DNA of 64,000 nt, taken from Bactrocera neohumeralis. Its lineage: Eukaryota; Arthropoda; Insecta; Diptera; Tephritidae. The stretch is from the NCBI RefSeq assembly GCF_024586455.1, contig NC_065922.1:29136089-29200088 (forward strand). Direction: 5' to 3'. The position numbers and the translations under genes are program-made. Position 1 is the first letter of the stretch. Each line of letters opens with the position of its first letter. The notes beneath the pieces were generated by a model. The model saw nothing but the letters and a program-made list of their open reading frames with translations. It was not told the DNA's origin and made no database searches. Below, piece by piece: positions 48,095 to 57,066 of the stretch.

Positions 48095-48780
48095 AAAATT
48101 TGGCTTGATGACTAGTTTTCGATGGAAAACTGCTTCAGAAAAGTAATCAAACAAAGATTGTTATGCCAAGTTTAGACGTTGTAAAATGAGTACCGAAGAC
48201 GATGACGCAGTGGACGCCCAAAAGAGATTGTTACCGAAGAAAACTTCAAAAAAGTCCACAAAATAATTCTGGGTGATTCTAAAGTGAAGTTGTTCGAGAT
48301 ATCAGGCACTCTATAGATATTCAAGGGTAATAAACCTTTGCGTCGATATATAGCATTTCACTTTGAAGTCCAATCGACAGTCATTCAAAAGAACTGCATA
48401 CGATGAACCCGCTTCAAAGCGGGAAAACATTCAACAGTCGGCTAGCAATGTTTAGGCATCTATAACTGAGATGCGGAAAAAAAAGACCATCAAAAGGGGC
48501 TAATACATTTGAAAGACGAAATCGTCGGAAAACGGCTACACATGAGGAAAAAAGAAGTGTTGTTTCACCTAGCCAATGCGCCATGTCACAAGTCAGTGAA
48601 AACGATGGCACAAGAATTGGGCTTCGATTTGCTTCCGCATCCACCGCATTTTCCATATCTCACCCCAGAGACTATTTACTTTTCTAGATCTGAGGTGATC
48701 GCCGAAACTGAAAGGAATAAAAAAACCAAATTTTCTAAAAATATGTGTTTCACTATGTTAGATGGACTTTGACTTTGACT
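48095..48780 (+). mobile_element. Dead mariner in duplication unit 1
   Basis: The frame gives KFRRCKMSTEDD near 48173-48210 and a decayed VHKIILGDSKVKLFEI region (48258-48300), then in an open frame from 48509 LKDEIVGKRLHMRKKEVLFH, NAPCHKSVKTMAQELGFDLL and PHPPHFPYLTP. In the second catalytic block the residue before NAPCH is Ala instead of Asp, and the PYSPDLAPSD block has lost its Asp. The homologous copy in unit 2 is at 52385-53290. Confidence 0.8.
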
Positions 48781-48784
48781 AAAG

Positions 48785-49895
48785 TTTGAAATTGGAGGCA
48801 TCCCTTTATATCACCAACTAAATGCTATTAGCTTTAAGACCAACGAAAGAAACGACCGTAAGCTTGGTAAACAATCAAATAAGACGCATTATTTTGGACT
48901 AAAAATAAACTATTAATCGTGTGTGAGAGAATGAGTCTAAAAATTTCAAGGTTTTAATGGAGGAGAGCTGATTAATGCTCTCTTTGAAATAGTTATATTA
49001 TTTCGGTTAAAAGCGTGAAAAGTTAGCCCACATTTGATCACATAGAATTCATGCTGACGGAATGCATTGTCTCCTGTTATTATCTGTTTAAATAACGCTG
49101 TCTTCGACTTTCCCTAGATCGGTAAAACATCACCATTTAAAGTTTGGAGCAGCGAAAGTTTTCCATGTTCTGAGTCATCATAATTAGTTTTTTGACTATA
49201 TACACATCAAGCAGACTGACAAGATATCAGACCGTCTTAAAGAAAAACACTTTATTCCTTTTGAAGAATTCAGTTTTGTTACTCAACGTAGTTGCTATTG
49301 AAAGCCATAAACCCATTTAAGTAGTCTTCCAATTTTCGGTATCTTACTCGTATTTGTGGCACGCGGTGTGTATTTTCAAAAGAGGCCGAAGTTCTGGCGA
49401 TTATTTTTTCAATATCGCCGAATTTCCATTTCCAAACTTCCAGTGAGCATCAACTTGAGGCGCAAGGTTACATAAAAGAGAATGAGGAACAGTTGTGAAG
49501 AATTTTATAGCCGCGGAAGTAATTCGAAAACAAATGCAGGTCACAAAACAATATTCGGTCAGCCATGAATGCTGTACATGTGTCTTGCGAAGGTCAGGTC
49601 TAACCACAAACATGTGGAGCCCTCTCAGAGAAATTTAAACTTCTCAGACTAAGTATATGTTATATGTTTATTTAAAATATAAACATATTTCTCGACAAAG
49701 ACTTAAAACAAACGATGAAAGTAGGTCAAGTTCACTATCAAAAAATAGCAACAAGTGCTTAAAAACGTTAACAAACATTTTCAGGGTTGAGTAAACGAAG
49801 CAACCCGTTGTGCTAGAAAGCAAACAAGTGTTGACTTTCAAATTTAGATATGTATGGAAGTCCGATCATGACAGCTGGAATAGTTATTATGTAAA
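48785..49895. other. 5' flank of gene A
   Basis: Unique sequence homologous in part to 53300-54205. About 350 bp near 49195-49530 have no clear counterpart in unit 2, so there was an insertion here or a deletion there. No gene seen. Confidence 0.5.
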
Positions 49896-49945
49896 TATTC
49901 TGGATTATTTAAAAACAGAATACATTTTTCACGAGCTAACATTTA
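49868..49945 (+). promoter_or_regulatory. Core promoter of gene A
   Basis: A TATA-like GATTATTTAAAAAC lies at 49903-49916, and GCTAACATTTAG at 49935-49946 is a likely start region about 30 bases downstream. Upstream, GACAGCTGGAATAGTTATTA (49870-49889) is conserved with one mismatch before gene B. The alignment with the gene B promoter is the main evidence; the exact start site is inferred. Confidence 0.6.
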
Positions 49946-49982
49946 GTTTAGTTTAGTGAACGAAGGTGAAAGCTCCCTAAAA

Positions 49983-51016
49983 ATGGCAACGAAATTATTA
50001 ACTTTACTCGTTTCCACTTTTCTATTGCTGACTTTGATCAGCAGCAACATCAACGTGATTGCAGAAGAGACAGAAGCTGATGCCGTTGACGATTTGAACT
50101 CAGCAAATTTGAATGATAAAGCTAATGGAGTTCTTCATGATCCTGTTGGTGAGGAAGAAAGTGATGAAGACAGCGATGAAGCAGACGACGAAAATGATAG
50201 CGAAGAGATCGAAAAGGAAAATAAAGATAAAAAAGAAACCCGCAAAGAGTCGAGTACAAGCAAAAGTGAAGCAGATGGCGAAGAATTGAAGGAAGCTGTA
50301 GCTAAAGAAAGTGAGTATGTCAGAAAGAGGGATAAGCAAGAACGAATAGATTTTCGATTGTCGTCGAGGAAGTGTCTTACCTCAGTTAGAAGTATTAAGT
50401 CTGTACTAAATTTAGTTCAAAATCACTTCCAACTCTTTTCAAATTGTTCATAATTAATTCCAACTCCTCCACGTCTGTACTTCTATATAACTTGAACTAG
50501 AAAAGCTTTATTCTAATAAAATATCCGCTTAATTTTTATTTAGATGTCGATAACTCTCAAGATAAGAAAGGTAAAAATGGCGGCAATCGCAAAAGAAAAC
50601 GTAATAACTTGAGAAATCGTAGAAGAAAACAAGCAATTGCCGAAGCTAATCTCCAAGAGCTTCCTCTGTTGGAAAATGTGAAAGAGGAAAAAGAAGCGAT
50701 CATTGAAGCAGAACCAACAACAGAAAGTATCCAAGATCCAGCGACCAGTACCGAAACTGTGACGGAAGAATTGAAAGACATTAAACGAGAGTCTGAAGGA
50801 AATAAAAGCCAGAAAAGGCGTGGATCGACTACTAAGAAACCGAGTGCCAGGAAACCTAAAGCAAAATCTGCAAAACGCAGTACTAAAAAATTCAAGGTCA
50901 CTGGAATACCGTTTCCGAAAAATAACAAAGGTAAAGCGGCAAATGGTAAAAAGAGGCAAAGGCAGAAGCAGAAGGGACGAGGTAGACGAAGACCGAAGTT
51001 CGGAAAGAGCCTCTAA
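49983..51016 (+). CDS. Secreted charge-segregated protein, gene A
   Basis: Exon 1 is 49983-50310 and exon 2 is 50544-51016, joined across a phase-1 intron (donor A|GTGAGT, acceptor TTTATTTAG|AT), giving 266 aa. The ATG at 49983 has a good context (AAAATGG); an in-frame GTG 27 bases upstream is not a eukaryotic start. Residues 1-27 are a signal peptide (Leu-rich core, likely cut after VIA). Residues 28-80 are strongly acidic (EEESDEDSDEADDENDSEE), with a possible N-glycosylation site at N71. Residues 125-138 are polybasic (NRKRKR and RNRRRK), a plausible proprotein-convertase site. Residues 140-195 are Glu-rich, and 198-266 are very Lys/Arg-rich. No known domain, no conserved cysteines. Probably a disordered secreted protein; function unknown. 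Paralogous to 54268-55436. Confidence 0.78.
50311..50543 (+). other. Intron of gene A
   Basis: 233 bp, GTGAGT donor and TTTTTATTTAG acceptor, phase 1. It aligns with intron 2 of gene B over most of its length. Shared pieces are GTGAGTATGT, GAAAGTGTCTTAC or GGAAGTGTCTTAC, and CTTTATTCTAAT. It also shares AACTCTTTTCAAATTGTTC with intron 1 of gene B. Read-through would give the alternative C-terminus that ends at 50453. Confidence 0.75.
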
Positions 51017-51102
51017 AGGAGATTAGTATCTTAATTCATTTCTTAATATTTAAGTAGCTTTTATGTAAATATTATTTATTATTATAGGGAGAAGGGTGTT
51101 TT

Positions 51103-51108
51103 AATAAA
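51103..51108 (+). promoter_or_regulatory. Polyadenylation signal of gene A
   Basis: AATAAA about 90 bases after the stop codon, followed by a T-rich stretch. Confidence 0.6.
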
Positions 51109-51109
51109 T

Positions 51110-51464
51110 ATGTTTTTTATTCAGTTAGTTAAGTTTTTGGAAAACCCTACAGATTACGCCTACAATTAATCAATTGAACTCTGACTAAATTGGCAATGCG
51201 ACCGGCAAAAGAAGTTCGATGATAAATTAAACACAACGTTTTCATTCCCCAGTAAAGCAAATCGGGCCAATGTTTCGGTGACAGTACCATTATCTATGTA
51301 TTCACCATAAGATCAAAGGATAAAATATAAACAGTAGCCGACTTTTTCTGTAGTAATCTATACATAGAAGCTAGCTTCAAAATAAATGACTAAAATTCAG
51401 TATTTCAGGCTGAAATTGTTGGTATAACAAAGGACAAAAAGTGGTATTATAGTTTATTCAGCAG
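51110..51464. other. 3' flank of gene A
   Basis: Homologous to 55475-55800 in unit 2; no gene seen. Confidence 0.6.
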
Positions 51465-51830
51465 GTTAGGTTAGGTAAAGAGGTCGATCCTAACAAGAAT
51501 CTCACTTGGACCACTAAGAACACCGACCCGTTGTGGTACCTAAAAACTCCTATATACACCGGAACATGAGGTAATTAAAAATCGACGAATCGCTCTGATT
51601 TATTGAGACGGCTAATGCTAATTTCGATTATGTCTTCTGGTTTGCCAAAACCTGTCACTGCTTTAGATTATACTAGGAGGCAATAACTTGACTGTCACTG
51701 GGAATCTGGTTAAAAATTAACTGGGTAACCCATCATATAGGATTAGAAGGACACGAAAAGGAAAACAAGAACACAATTTCTCTACCCGTTTACGCGACAG
51801 TAAGGTCTAGGTAACCGGAACCCTAAGTTC
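51465..51830 (-). mobile_element. LINE tail, antisense, unit 1
   Basis: Matches the minus-strand LINE tail at 5665-5900: GGTTAGGTTAGGTAAAGAGG (51464), GGTCGATCCTAACAAGAATC, CACTTGGACCACTAAGAACA, and TTATTGAGACGGCTAATG (51600-51617). Non-coding remnant. The same fragment ends unit 2. Confidence 0.6.
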
Positions 51831-51999
51831 AGGTATAACTTAATGTTCCATAATCTTGCAACTTGCCTAGATCAAAGTCAAGGAAACGTCTTCATGTGCA
51901 TAAGATTTGTAAGTTATATAGAATCTAGGGCCATTTTCATCCGATTTTATTTGTTTTAGGCAGAAAAAGGCACCATTATTGAAAAACACGCTCCCTTAA

Positions 52000-52330
52000 T
52001 TTCATTAAAGTAACTCACATATTGGCCGATATGTGCTTTATGAAGTCACCCGATCCAAAATATTTACATTTTTAATGGAACCTTAATATGGAGATGAGGC
52101 GGAGTTATCACACGATTTCATTTTACAGTGTCGGGCTTAAGTGATTTTTCCTGAGAAAAATCGGTATCACGCCCATAATGGCGTTTGACGGGCGTGGCGT
52201 TGTCTTTTCTTTCAAGGCTACGAGTGCCAAGTTTTATTATGATATCTTAATATTTACTCATGTTATGGCTTATGGATGGACGGAACGATGAACGGACTGA
52301 CGGACAAACAGATAATCTCTTGGAATTCAA
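52000..52330 (+). repeat. Second dispersed repeat family, unit 2 copy
   Basis: Short copy with GGAGATGAGGCGGAGTTATC and CATGTTATGGCTTATGGATG, ending with a GGACGGAACGATGAACGGAC stretch near 52277-52296. Same position in the unit as 47570-48085. Confidence 0.5.
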
Positions 52331-52384
52331 CTTATCTTTATTTATATTTACTCCATATCTATCTCGATCAGTTTTAGGTAATAA

Positions 52385-53290
52385 CAATAACCGTTAATTG
52401 AACAAAAATATCATATTCGAGTGTTGATAAATTTCTGCCATTTGAATACAGAAGCAGAGTTGAAGCTAGAACTTAACTTGATGACAAGTTTCCGGACACT
52501 GCTCCAGTAAAGTTCACCAACAAGGATTGTTATGCTAAGTTCAGACGTGGGGAAAAGAGCCCCGAAGACGATGAATACAGTGTGCGTCCATGTAGTGATG
52601 AATGGACATATGCCCAGTGCAGTGGGCATAACCATCCTTGTTGGAAAACATAAAAAAGGTCTTTAAAATAATTCTGGATGAGCGTAAAGTGAAGTTGTTC
52701 GAGATAGCAGGCAGTCTAAAGAGATTCAAGCGTAATAAACCGAAGTTTTTCCGTCCATATATGACAATGGATGAAAAATGGTTTCATCCGAGTGGACTAC
52801 GCACTATGAACCCGTTTCTAATCGTGAAAAAATACAACAGTCGGCTGGCATGGTTAAGGTATATTTTGAGATGCGGAAGGAAGGACCACTAACAGCGACT
52901 ATTATATAACATTATTGGACCATTTGAATGATGAATCACCCAAAACCAGCCACACTTGAAAAAAAAAAAAATGTGGTGTAAAGTGTAAAAAATGGTTCAA
53001 GAATTCAGCTCCGAGTTGCTTCCGCATCCACCGCTCTCTCCAGATCTGGCCCTTGCGACTATTTCCGGTTCTAAGATCTCAAATGAATGCTCGCTGAGAC
53101 AAAATTCGTCGAATGAAGAGGTGATCGCCGAAACTGAGGCTTATTTTGAAGCAAAGGACAAATCGCACTAGAAAAATGCTATCGAAAAGTTGAAGGGTTT
53201 CTATAATCATTGTATCACCCTTTAAGCCTTAAAGTTTAAGGGAACTATGTTGAATTAAAAAAAAATCTCAAAAAAATGTGTTTTACTATG
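52385..53290 (+). mobile_element. Dead mariner in duplication unit 2
   Basis: Contains KDCYAKFRRGEKSPEDDE (52523-52577), KVFKIILDERKVKLFEIAGS (52656-52715), RNKPKFFRPYMTMDEKWFHP (52731-52790, with the first catalytic Asp context MDEKW), NSDYYITLLDHLNDE (52890-52934), then a broken NAPCHKS region, LRVASASTALSRSGP (frameshifted PHPPLSPDLAP), and EVIAETEAYFEAK (53120-53158). More complete than the unit 1 copy but full of stops. Confidence 0.8.
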
Positions 53291-53299
53291 GTAAGCCGG

Positions 53300-54175
53300 G
53301 GAATTTTCAACTTGAGTGTTAAGACTCAAGCTTGAAATTGGAGGCACCCCTAAATCATAACTATACAAAAGAGGCTTTATTCGGCGACTTAAGCATACCG
53401 CGTTATTTGAAAAAGCAACCGCCTGCCAACAGACAGATATTAGGCTTAAAGTCCATCAAACGAACCATCATAAGCTTGGTAAAGAGTCGAGTAAGACGAG
53501 GTATTTTGGATTTTAAGTACACTATGTATTAATAGTGTCTGAGGAATCAGTCTAAAATATTCAATATCTTAATGGAGGAGTGGTGGTTAATGCTCTTGCT
53601 AAAATAATTAGTTTATCTTCGATTAATCCATGAACGGACGAAGCATGAAAAAATAGCTCAAAGTTAGATATATGTATGTGATGACTTAGAATTCATGTTG
53701 GCAGAATGCGCATCCCCTTGATATTATATGACTAAATATCTCTATGTGTCGACCTTCCCTAGATCGACAAAACATCACCAGTTATAGTTTAGGGAAGTTT
53801 TCCATGTTCTGATTCCATGTTCTTATAGCCAATGTTTGTCACAAGACAATATCCGGTCAGCCATGAATCCTATACATGTGTCTTGCGAAGGTCAAGACTA
53901 ACCACAAAACATGTGGATATAATCTGGTGGCGCACTCTCAGAAAAATTTTAACTTCTCAGACTATGTGTCATGGGTTTGTTTAAAATAAATACTGCTCTG
54001 AACAAGGTCTTCAAACACATGATGAAAATAGGTCGAGTTCGCTATTGAAAAATATACATAGTTTCAGTGTATTGAAACACCTGTTCTGAGAGATATTTTC
54101 TAGGTTGAGTAAACGAATGCATTAGAAAGCAAACAAATATATACTTTCAGATTTAGATGTGTGTAGCTCCGATGA
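53300..54175. other. 5' flank of gene B
   Basis: Unique DNA homologous to the region upstream of gene A, with shared blocks TAGAATTCATGTTGGCAGAA (53687) and GAAGTTTTCCATGTTCTGA (53796). No gene seen. Confidence 0.5.
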
Positions 54176-54250
54176 CAGCTGCAATAGTTATTATGTAAAT
54201 AAACTGGATTATATAAAAACAATATATATTGCTGCAGCTAACATTTCAAA
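54172..54250 (+). promoter_or_regulatory. Core promoter of gene B
   Basis: A TATATAAAA box at 54210-54218 with GCTAACATTTC about 26 bases downstream (54236-54246). Upstream, GACAGCTGCAATAGTTATTA (54175-54194) is almost identical to the gene A promoter and contains an E-box (CAGCTG). A five-codon ATG frame at 54251-54265 precedes the real start if transcription begins upstream of it. Confidence 0.65.
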
Positions 54251-54267
54251 ATGCAATTTCTTTAAAA

Positions 54268-55436
54268 ATGGCAACGAAATTATTAACTTTAATCGTTTCC
54301 ACTTTACTGTTGCTGACTTTGATCAGCAGCAACATCAACGTGATTGCAGCAGAGACTGCAGCTGGTGCCGTAAAAGTAGAAAAGGAAAATAAAAATCAAA
54401 CAGAAGCCGTTATAGAATCAAGTACAAGAGCAAGTGATGCTAATGACAAAGAATCGGGAAAAGATATAGTTAAAGAAGGTGAGTGTGTCAGAAAGAGAGG
54501 TTCGGTTGACTTCTTCCCATTTATATTAAGAACATTTCTAACTCTTTTCAAATTGTTCGTCATTTCATAGAAAATGCAAACAAAAACCAAACAGAAGCCG
54601 TTACAGCGTCGAGTGCAAGTAAAAATGTTACAGTGGTAGAAAATGAAAGTAAAAATCAAACAAAAACCGTTAATGAGACGAGTACAAGGGCAAGTGATGC
54701 AGATGACAAAGAATCGGAGGAAGATGTAGATAAAGAAGGTGAGTATGTTAGAAAGACGCATAAGCAAAAACGAATAGTTTTTTGGTTGAATTTGGAAAAG
54801 TGTCTTACCCCAGTTAGAAACATTAAGCCCGTGCCCATTTTACATTAAAATCACTTGTAATTCTTTCCAAACTCTCTCCGTCGGCACTTGTGTATAACGA
54901 TTTTTTGAAAAACTTTATTCTAATTTATTTAACAAGCAATTGGCAAAGTCAGTATCCAAAAACCTTCTCTGCCGGAAAACGCGGAAGTCACTCTCCAAGA
55001 AGTTTCTCTGCCGGAAAATGCGCCAGAGGAAGAAGAGACGATTGGAGCTGAACCAGCTGCTGAGAATATCGAAGATTTTCAGACCCCACCCGAAACTGAG
55101 GCACAAATAGAAAATAAACAGGATTCTGAAGAAAATAGAATCCAGGAAAATCGTAAACCGGCTACTAGGAAACCGACTACCAGGAAGCCGACAGCATCAC
55201 CAACGTCCAAGCAGCCAGCAAAACCTCCAAGACGCATTAATGTAAAAGCAAAGGTCCGTGGAAAACCGGTTCCAGTAATATACAAAAATAAAGGGGCGAA
55301 GAGTAAAAAGAAGCAGAGGCAGAAACAGAAACAGAAGCAGAGGCCGAAGCAGAAGCAGAAGCAGACGCAGACGCAGAAGCAGAAGGGACAAGGTAGAAAA
55401 AAACCGAAGTCCAAAAAGAAGCGCAGGAAATCATAA
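54268..55436 (+). CDS. Secreted charge-segregated protein, gene B
   Basis: Exons 54268-54478, 54571-54738 and 54937-55436, both introns phase 1 with GTGAGT donors, total 292 aa. Residues 1-27/28 are the signal peptide, differing from gene A at only two residues up to position 27 (L9I, F13L). Residues 38-70 and 94-126 are two copies of a 33-residue repeat (E.E.KNQT..V...STRASDA.DKES...), with a shorter copy between. Five N-glycosylation motifs lie at N43, N76, N89, N99 and N105. From residue 133 come a twice-repeated SLPENA block, a Glu-rich stretch, RKPATRKPTTRKPT, and a C-terminal Lys-Gln repeat ending in KKRRKS. Gene B lacks the acidic DE-rich block and the polybasic site of gene A. No recognisable domain; function unknown. 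The frame closes exactly across all three exons, which supports the model. Confidence 0.78.
54479..54570 (+). other. Intron 1 of gene B
   Basis: 92 bp, GTGAGTGTG donor and TTCATAG acceptor. Its second half (AACTCTTTTCAAATTGTTCG) matches the middle of the gene A intron, so it is a shortened copy created with the extra exon. Confidence 0.7.
54739..54936 (+). other. Intron 2 of gene B
   Basis: 198 bp, GTGAGTATG donor, acceptor TTTATTTAACAAG|CA. The last bases (AACAAG) correspond to coding sequence of gene A (the ACAAGCAATTGCC block at 50629-50641), so this 3' splice site lies in what was exon in the other copy. Confidence 0.7.
55305..55388 (+). repeat. Coding hexanucleotide repeat in gene B
   Basis: Imperfect tandem CAGAAG/CAGAAA/CAGACG units encode a Lys-Gln and Thr-Gln run near the C-terminus. 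Gene A has only RQRQKQKG at the matching place. The antisense frame through this repeat reads as Ser-Ala repeats and is an artefact. Confidence 0.8.
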
Positions 55437-55452
55437 TCGTAATTCATGAGAT

Positions 55453-55470
55453 AATAAACATAAAAATAAA
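55453..55470 (+). promoter_or_regulatory. Polyadenylation signals of gene B
   Basis: Two AATAAA motifs, at 55453-55458 and 55465-55470, only 17 and 29 bases after the stop codon. Confidence 0.6.
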
Positions 55471-55474
55471 CAGG

Positions 55475-55800
55475 TATTTTATTCAGTTAGTTGACTTTTC
55501 GGAAAACCCTATAGATTACGCATTCAACTGATCAATTGAACTCAGGCCAAACTGGCAAGGCGACCGCCAAAAGAAGTTCGAAGATAAATTAAACACAACG
55601 TTTTCATTCCCAGCAGAGAAGATCGGACCAATGGTTCGGTGACGGTACCAATATCTATGTATTCATCGAAGGATGAAATAGAAACAGTTTTTTGTAGTAA
55701 TCTATACACAGAAAGTAGCTTCAAACTAAAATACTACAATTCAATCTTTTAGGCTGAAATTCTTGGCATAACAAAGGGCAACAAGTGGTCTTATGATTTA
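55475..55800. other. 3' flank of gene B
   Basis: Homologous to the 3' flank of gene A, including TCGGAAAACCCTATAGATTA and AAGAAGTTCGAAGATAAATT. No gene seen. Confidence 0.6.
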
Positions 55801-55802
55801 AC

Positions 55803-56250
55803 CAGAAGGTTAGGTTTGGTTAGGTTAAGAGGTCGATACTAACAGGGATCTCACTTGGACAACTAAGAACACCGTTCCATTGTGAGACTTAAAAACTCCT
55901 ATATACTGGATTATAAGATCATTACAAATCGACGAAACGCTTTGAGCATCCCACAAATTTATTGAGACGGTTAATGTCAGTTGCGGCTATGTCTTCTGGT
56001 TTGTCGAACCAGCAAGTTAATGCACTTTCTAATATCAAGCGGCAATTAAGGCTCTCCGTAGTACTCAAACGAATTCTTACTACTTTGAGTTATACTAGGA
56101 GGATATAACTGTAAGTGGGAATTTTTCTAAAAATTAACTGAGTAGCCCGTTATAAAGGAATAGAAGGAAACGAAAAACAAAACAAGTACACAATTTCCCT
56201 ACCCGTTTACCTGACGGCAGGGTCAACGTAGCCGGAACGAACCCTGATTT
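55803..56250 (-). mobile_element. LINE tail, antisense, unit 2
   Basis: GGTTAGGTTTGGTTAGGTTA (55809), TCGATACTAACAGGGATCTC, AATTTATTGAGACGGTTAATG region (55957-55977) and GGCTATGTCTTCTGGTTTG (55983-56001) match the antisense LINE tails at 5665, 51465 and 62400. Confidence 0.6.
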
Positions 56251-56255
56251 TTTAT

Positions 56256-56475
56256 CCCGCCAAGTACTTTCAACTCCCAAATGAATATTAAGCGGAGAAG
56301 ATAAGATGGTGGAACATTACTTCTGTGAATGCTCTGCCTTCAGCAGGGTGAGACTGGATATCTCCTAAGGATCCCACTTAAGGGACACTTGGCAGCTGGG
56401 ATGGAAAAGTTAGGTACTTTACCAAATCTCGTGAATTTATAGATACTTGGTTAGCACTTGTGAGTACAATCTATA
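56256..56475 (+). mobile_element. LINE tail, sense fragment
   Basis: Sense frame reads DKMVEHYFCECSAFSRVRLD, then a stop and HLRDTWQLG, the same protein tail as on the minus strand nearby (HFLLRCPAFARLR). So two LINE 3' ends lie close together in opposite orientation just beyond unit 2. Confidence 0.55.
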
Positions 56476-56479
56476 CATG

Positions 56480-57065
56480 AAGTGTTCCCTGGAATGTATA
56501 GCAGAGTTTCGAAAATAGAGATGTAAATAATAAAATAGCTACGGTTTAGCTTTTGCTCATTGTTCGACCACTTTATGATACTTCCTTTTTTATACCATCG
56601 AAAACCTGAACAAATTCAATATTTTCGGGATTTCATCTGCCTCCGCTATCTTCCTTTTATTTTAGAGAGAGTATGGCGTCGTGTGTTCGATTTTCGGTAT
56701 ACAGATGATTTTAAAATCTTCGCTTTCAGCACTCCATTTTTTAGTACATAATAAGCCTCTAGTTTAAAGCATACTATCTTTCACATATTATGTTCAATTT
56801 CCCTTAGCATAGTGGGATTAGTAACTCGCAAGCTCTCTTTAACCTCAGCAAAACCTTTAAAATACTCGAATTCTCGCATCACAATAAAGCATACTTTACT
56901 GACATTTCCCACCAGCATCAAACCAACATATGAACTCTACCACATGAAAAATATTCAACTACACCAACTTATTGGATCCACATAAATTGGCTAGAAGAAC
57001 TCTCAGTTACACGCATTACCTGAAGTTATTTACCTCAACATCTCATTGACAACTAGCATATACAT
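56480..57065. other. No gene seen
   Basis: AT-rich unique DNA with no recognised motif. Confidence 0.4.
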
Positions 57066-57066
57066 A

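Larger units (their letters stand above)
47403..51841. repeat. Tandem segmental duplication, unit 1
   Basis: Aligns in the same order with 51842-56240: dispersed repeat of the second family, mariner relic, unique flank, secreted-protein gene, 3' flank, antisense LINE tail. Paired landmarks: AGTTATATAGGATCTAG at 47483 with AGTTATATAGAATCTAG at 51914; GCTTCCGCATCCACCGC in both mariners; and TTTTGGAAAACCCTACAGAT at 51134 with TTTCGGAAAACCCTATAGAT at 55496. The offset is 4.25-4.45 kb, varying with indels. Confidence 0.8.
51842..56240. repeat. Tandem segmental duplication, unit 2
   Basis: Second copy of the 4.3-kb unit. Its gene has evolved further: extra exon, shortened last exon start, expanded repeat. 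The flanking parts are similar enough to align by eye but carry many substitutions, so the duplication is old. Confidence 0.8.

Noticed and set aside
49956..49982. Longer N-terminus for gene A from an upstream GTG
   Set aside because: GTG is not a normal start in animals, the ATG at 49983 has a good context, and the signal peptide begins exactly there in both paralogues.
50311..50453. Coding continuation of gene A exon 1 to a stop at 50453
   Set aside because: This is the intron: it begins with GTGAGT, and the conserved frame resumes in phase at 50544. It could only be an intron-retention product.
55079..55447. Minus-strand frames with Ser-Ala, Phe/Leu and Cys-rich runs over gene B
   Set aside because: They are mirror images of the CAGAAG repeat and Lys-rich codons of gene B. 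The same holds for the Phe-rich minus-strand frames at 50540-50959 over gene A.
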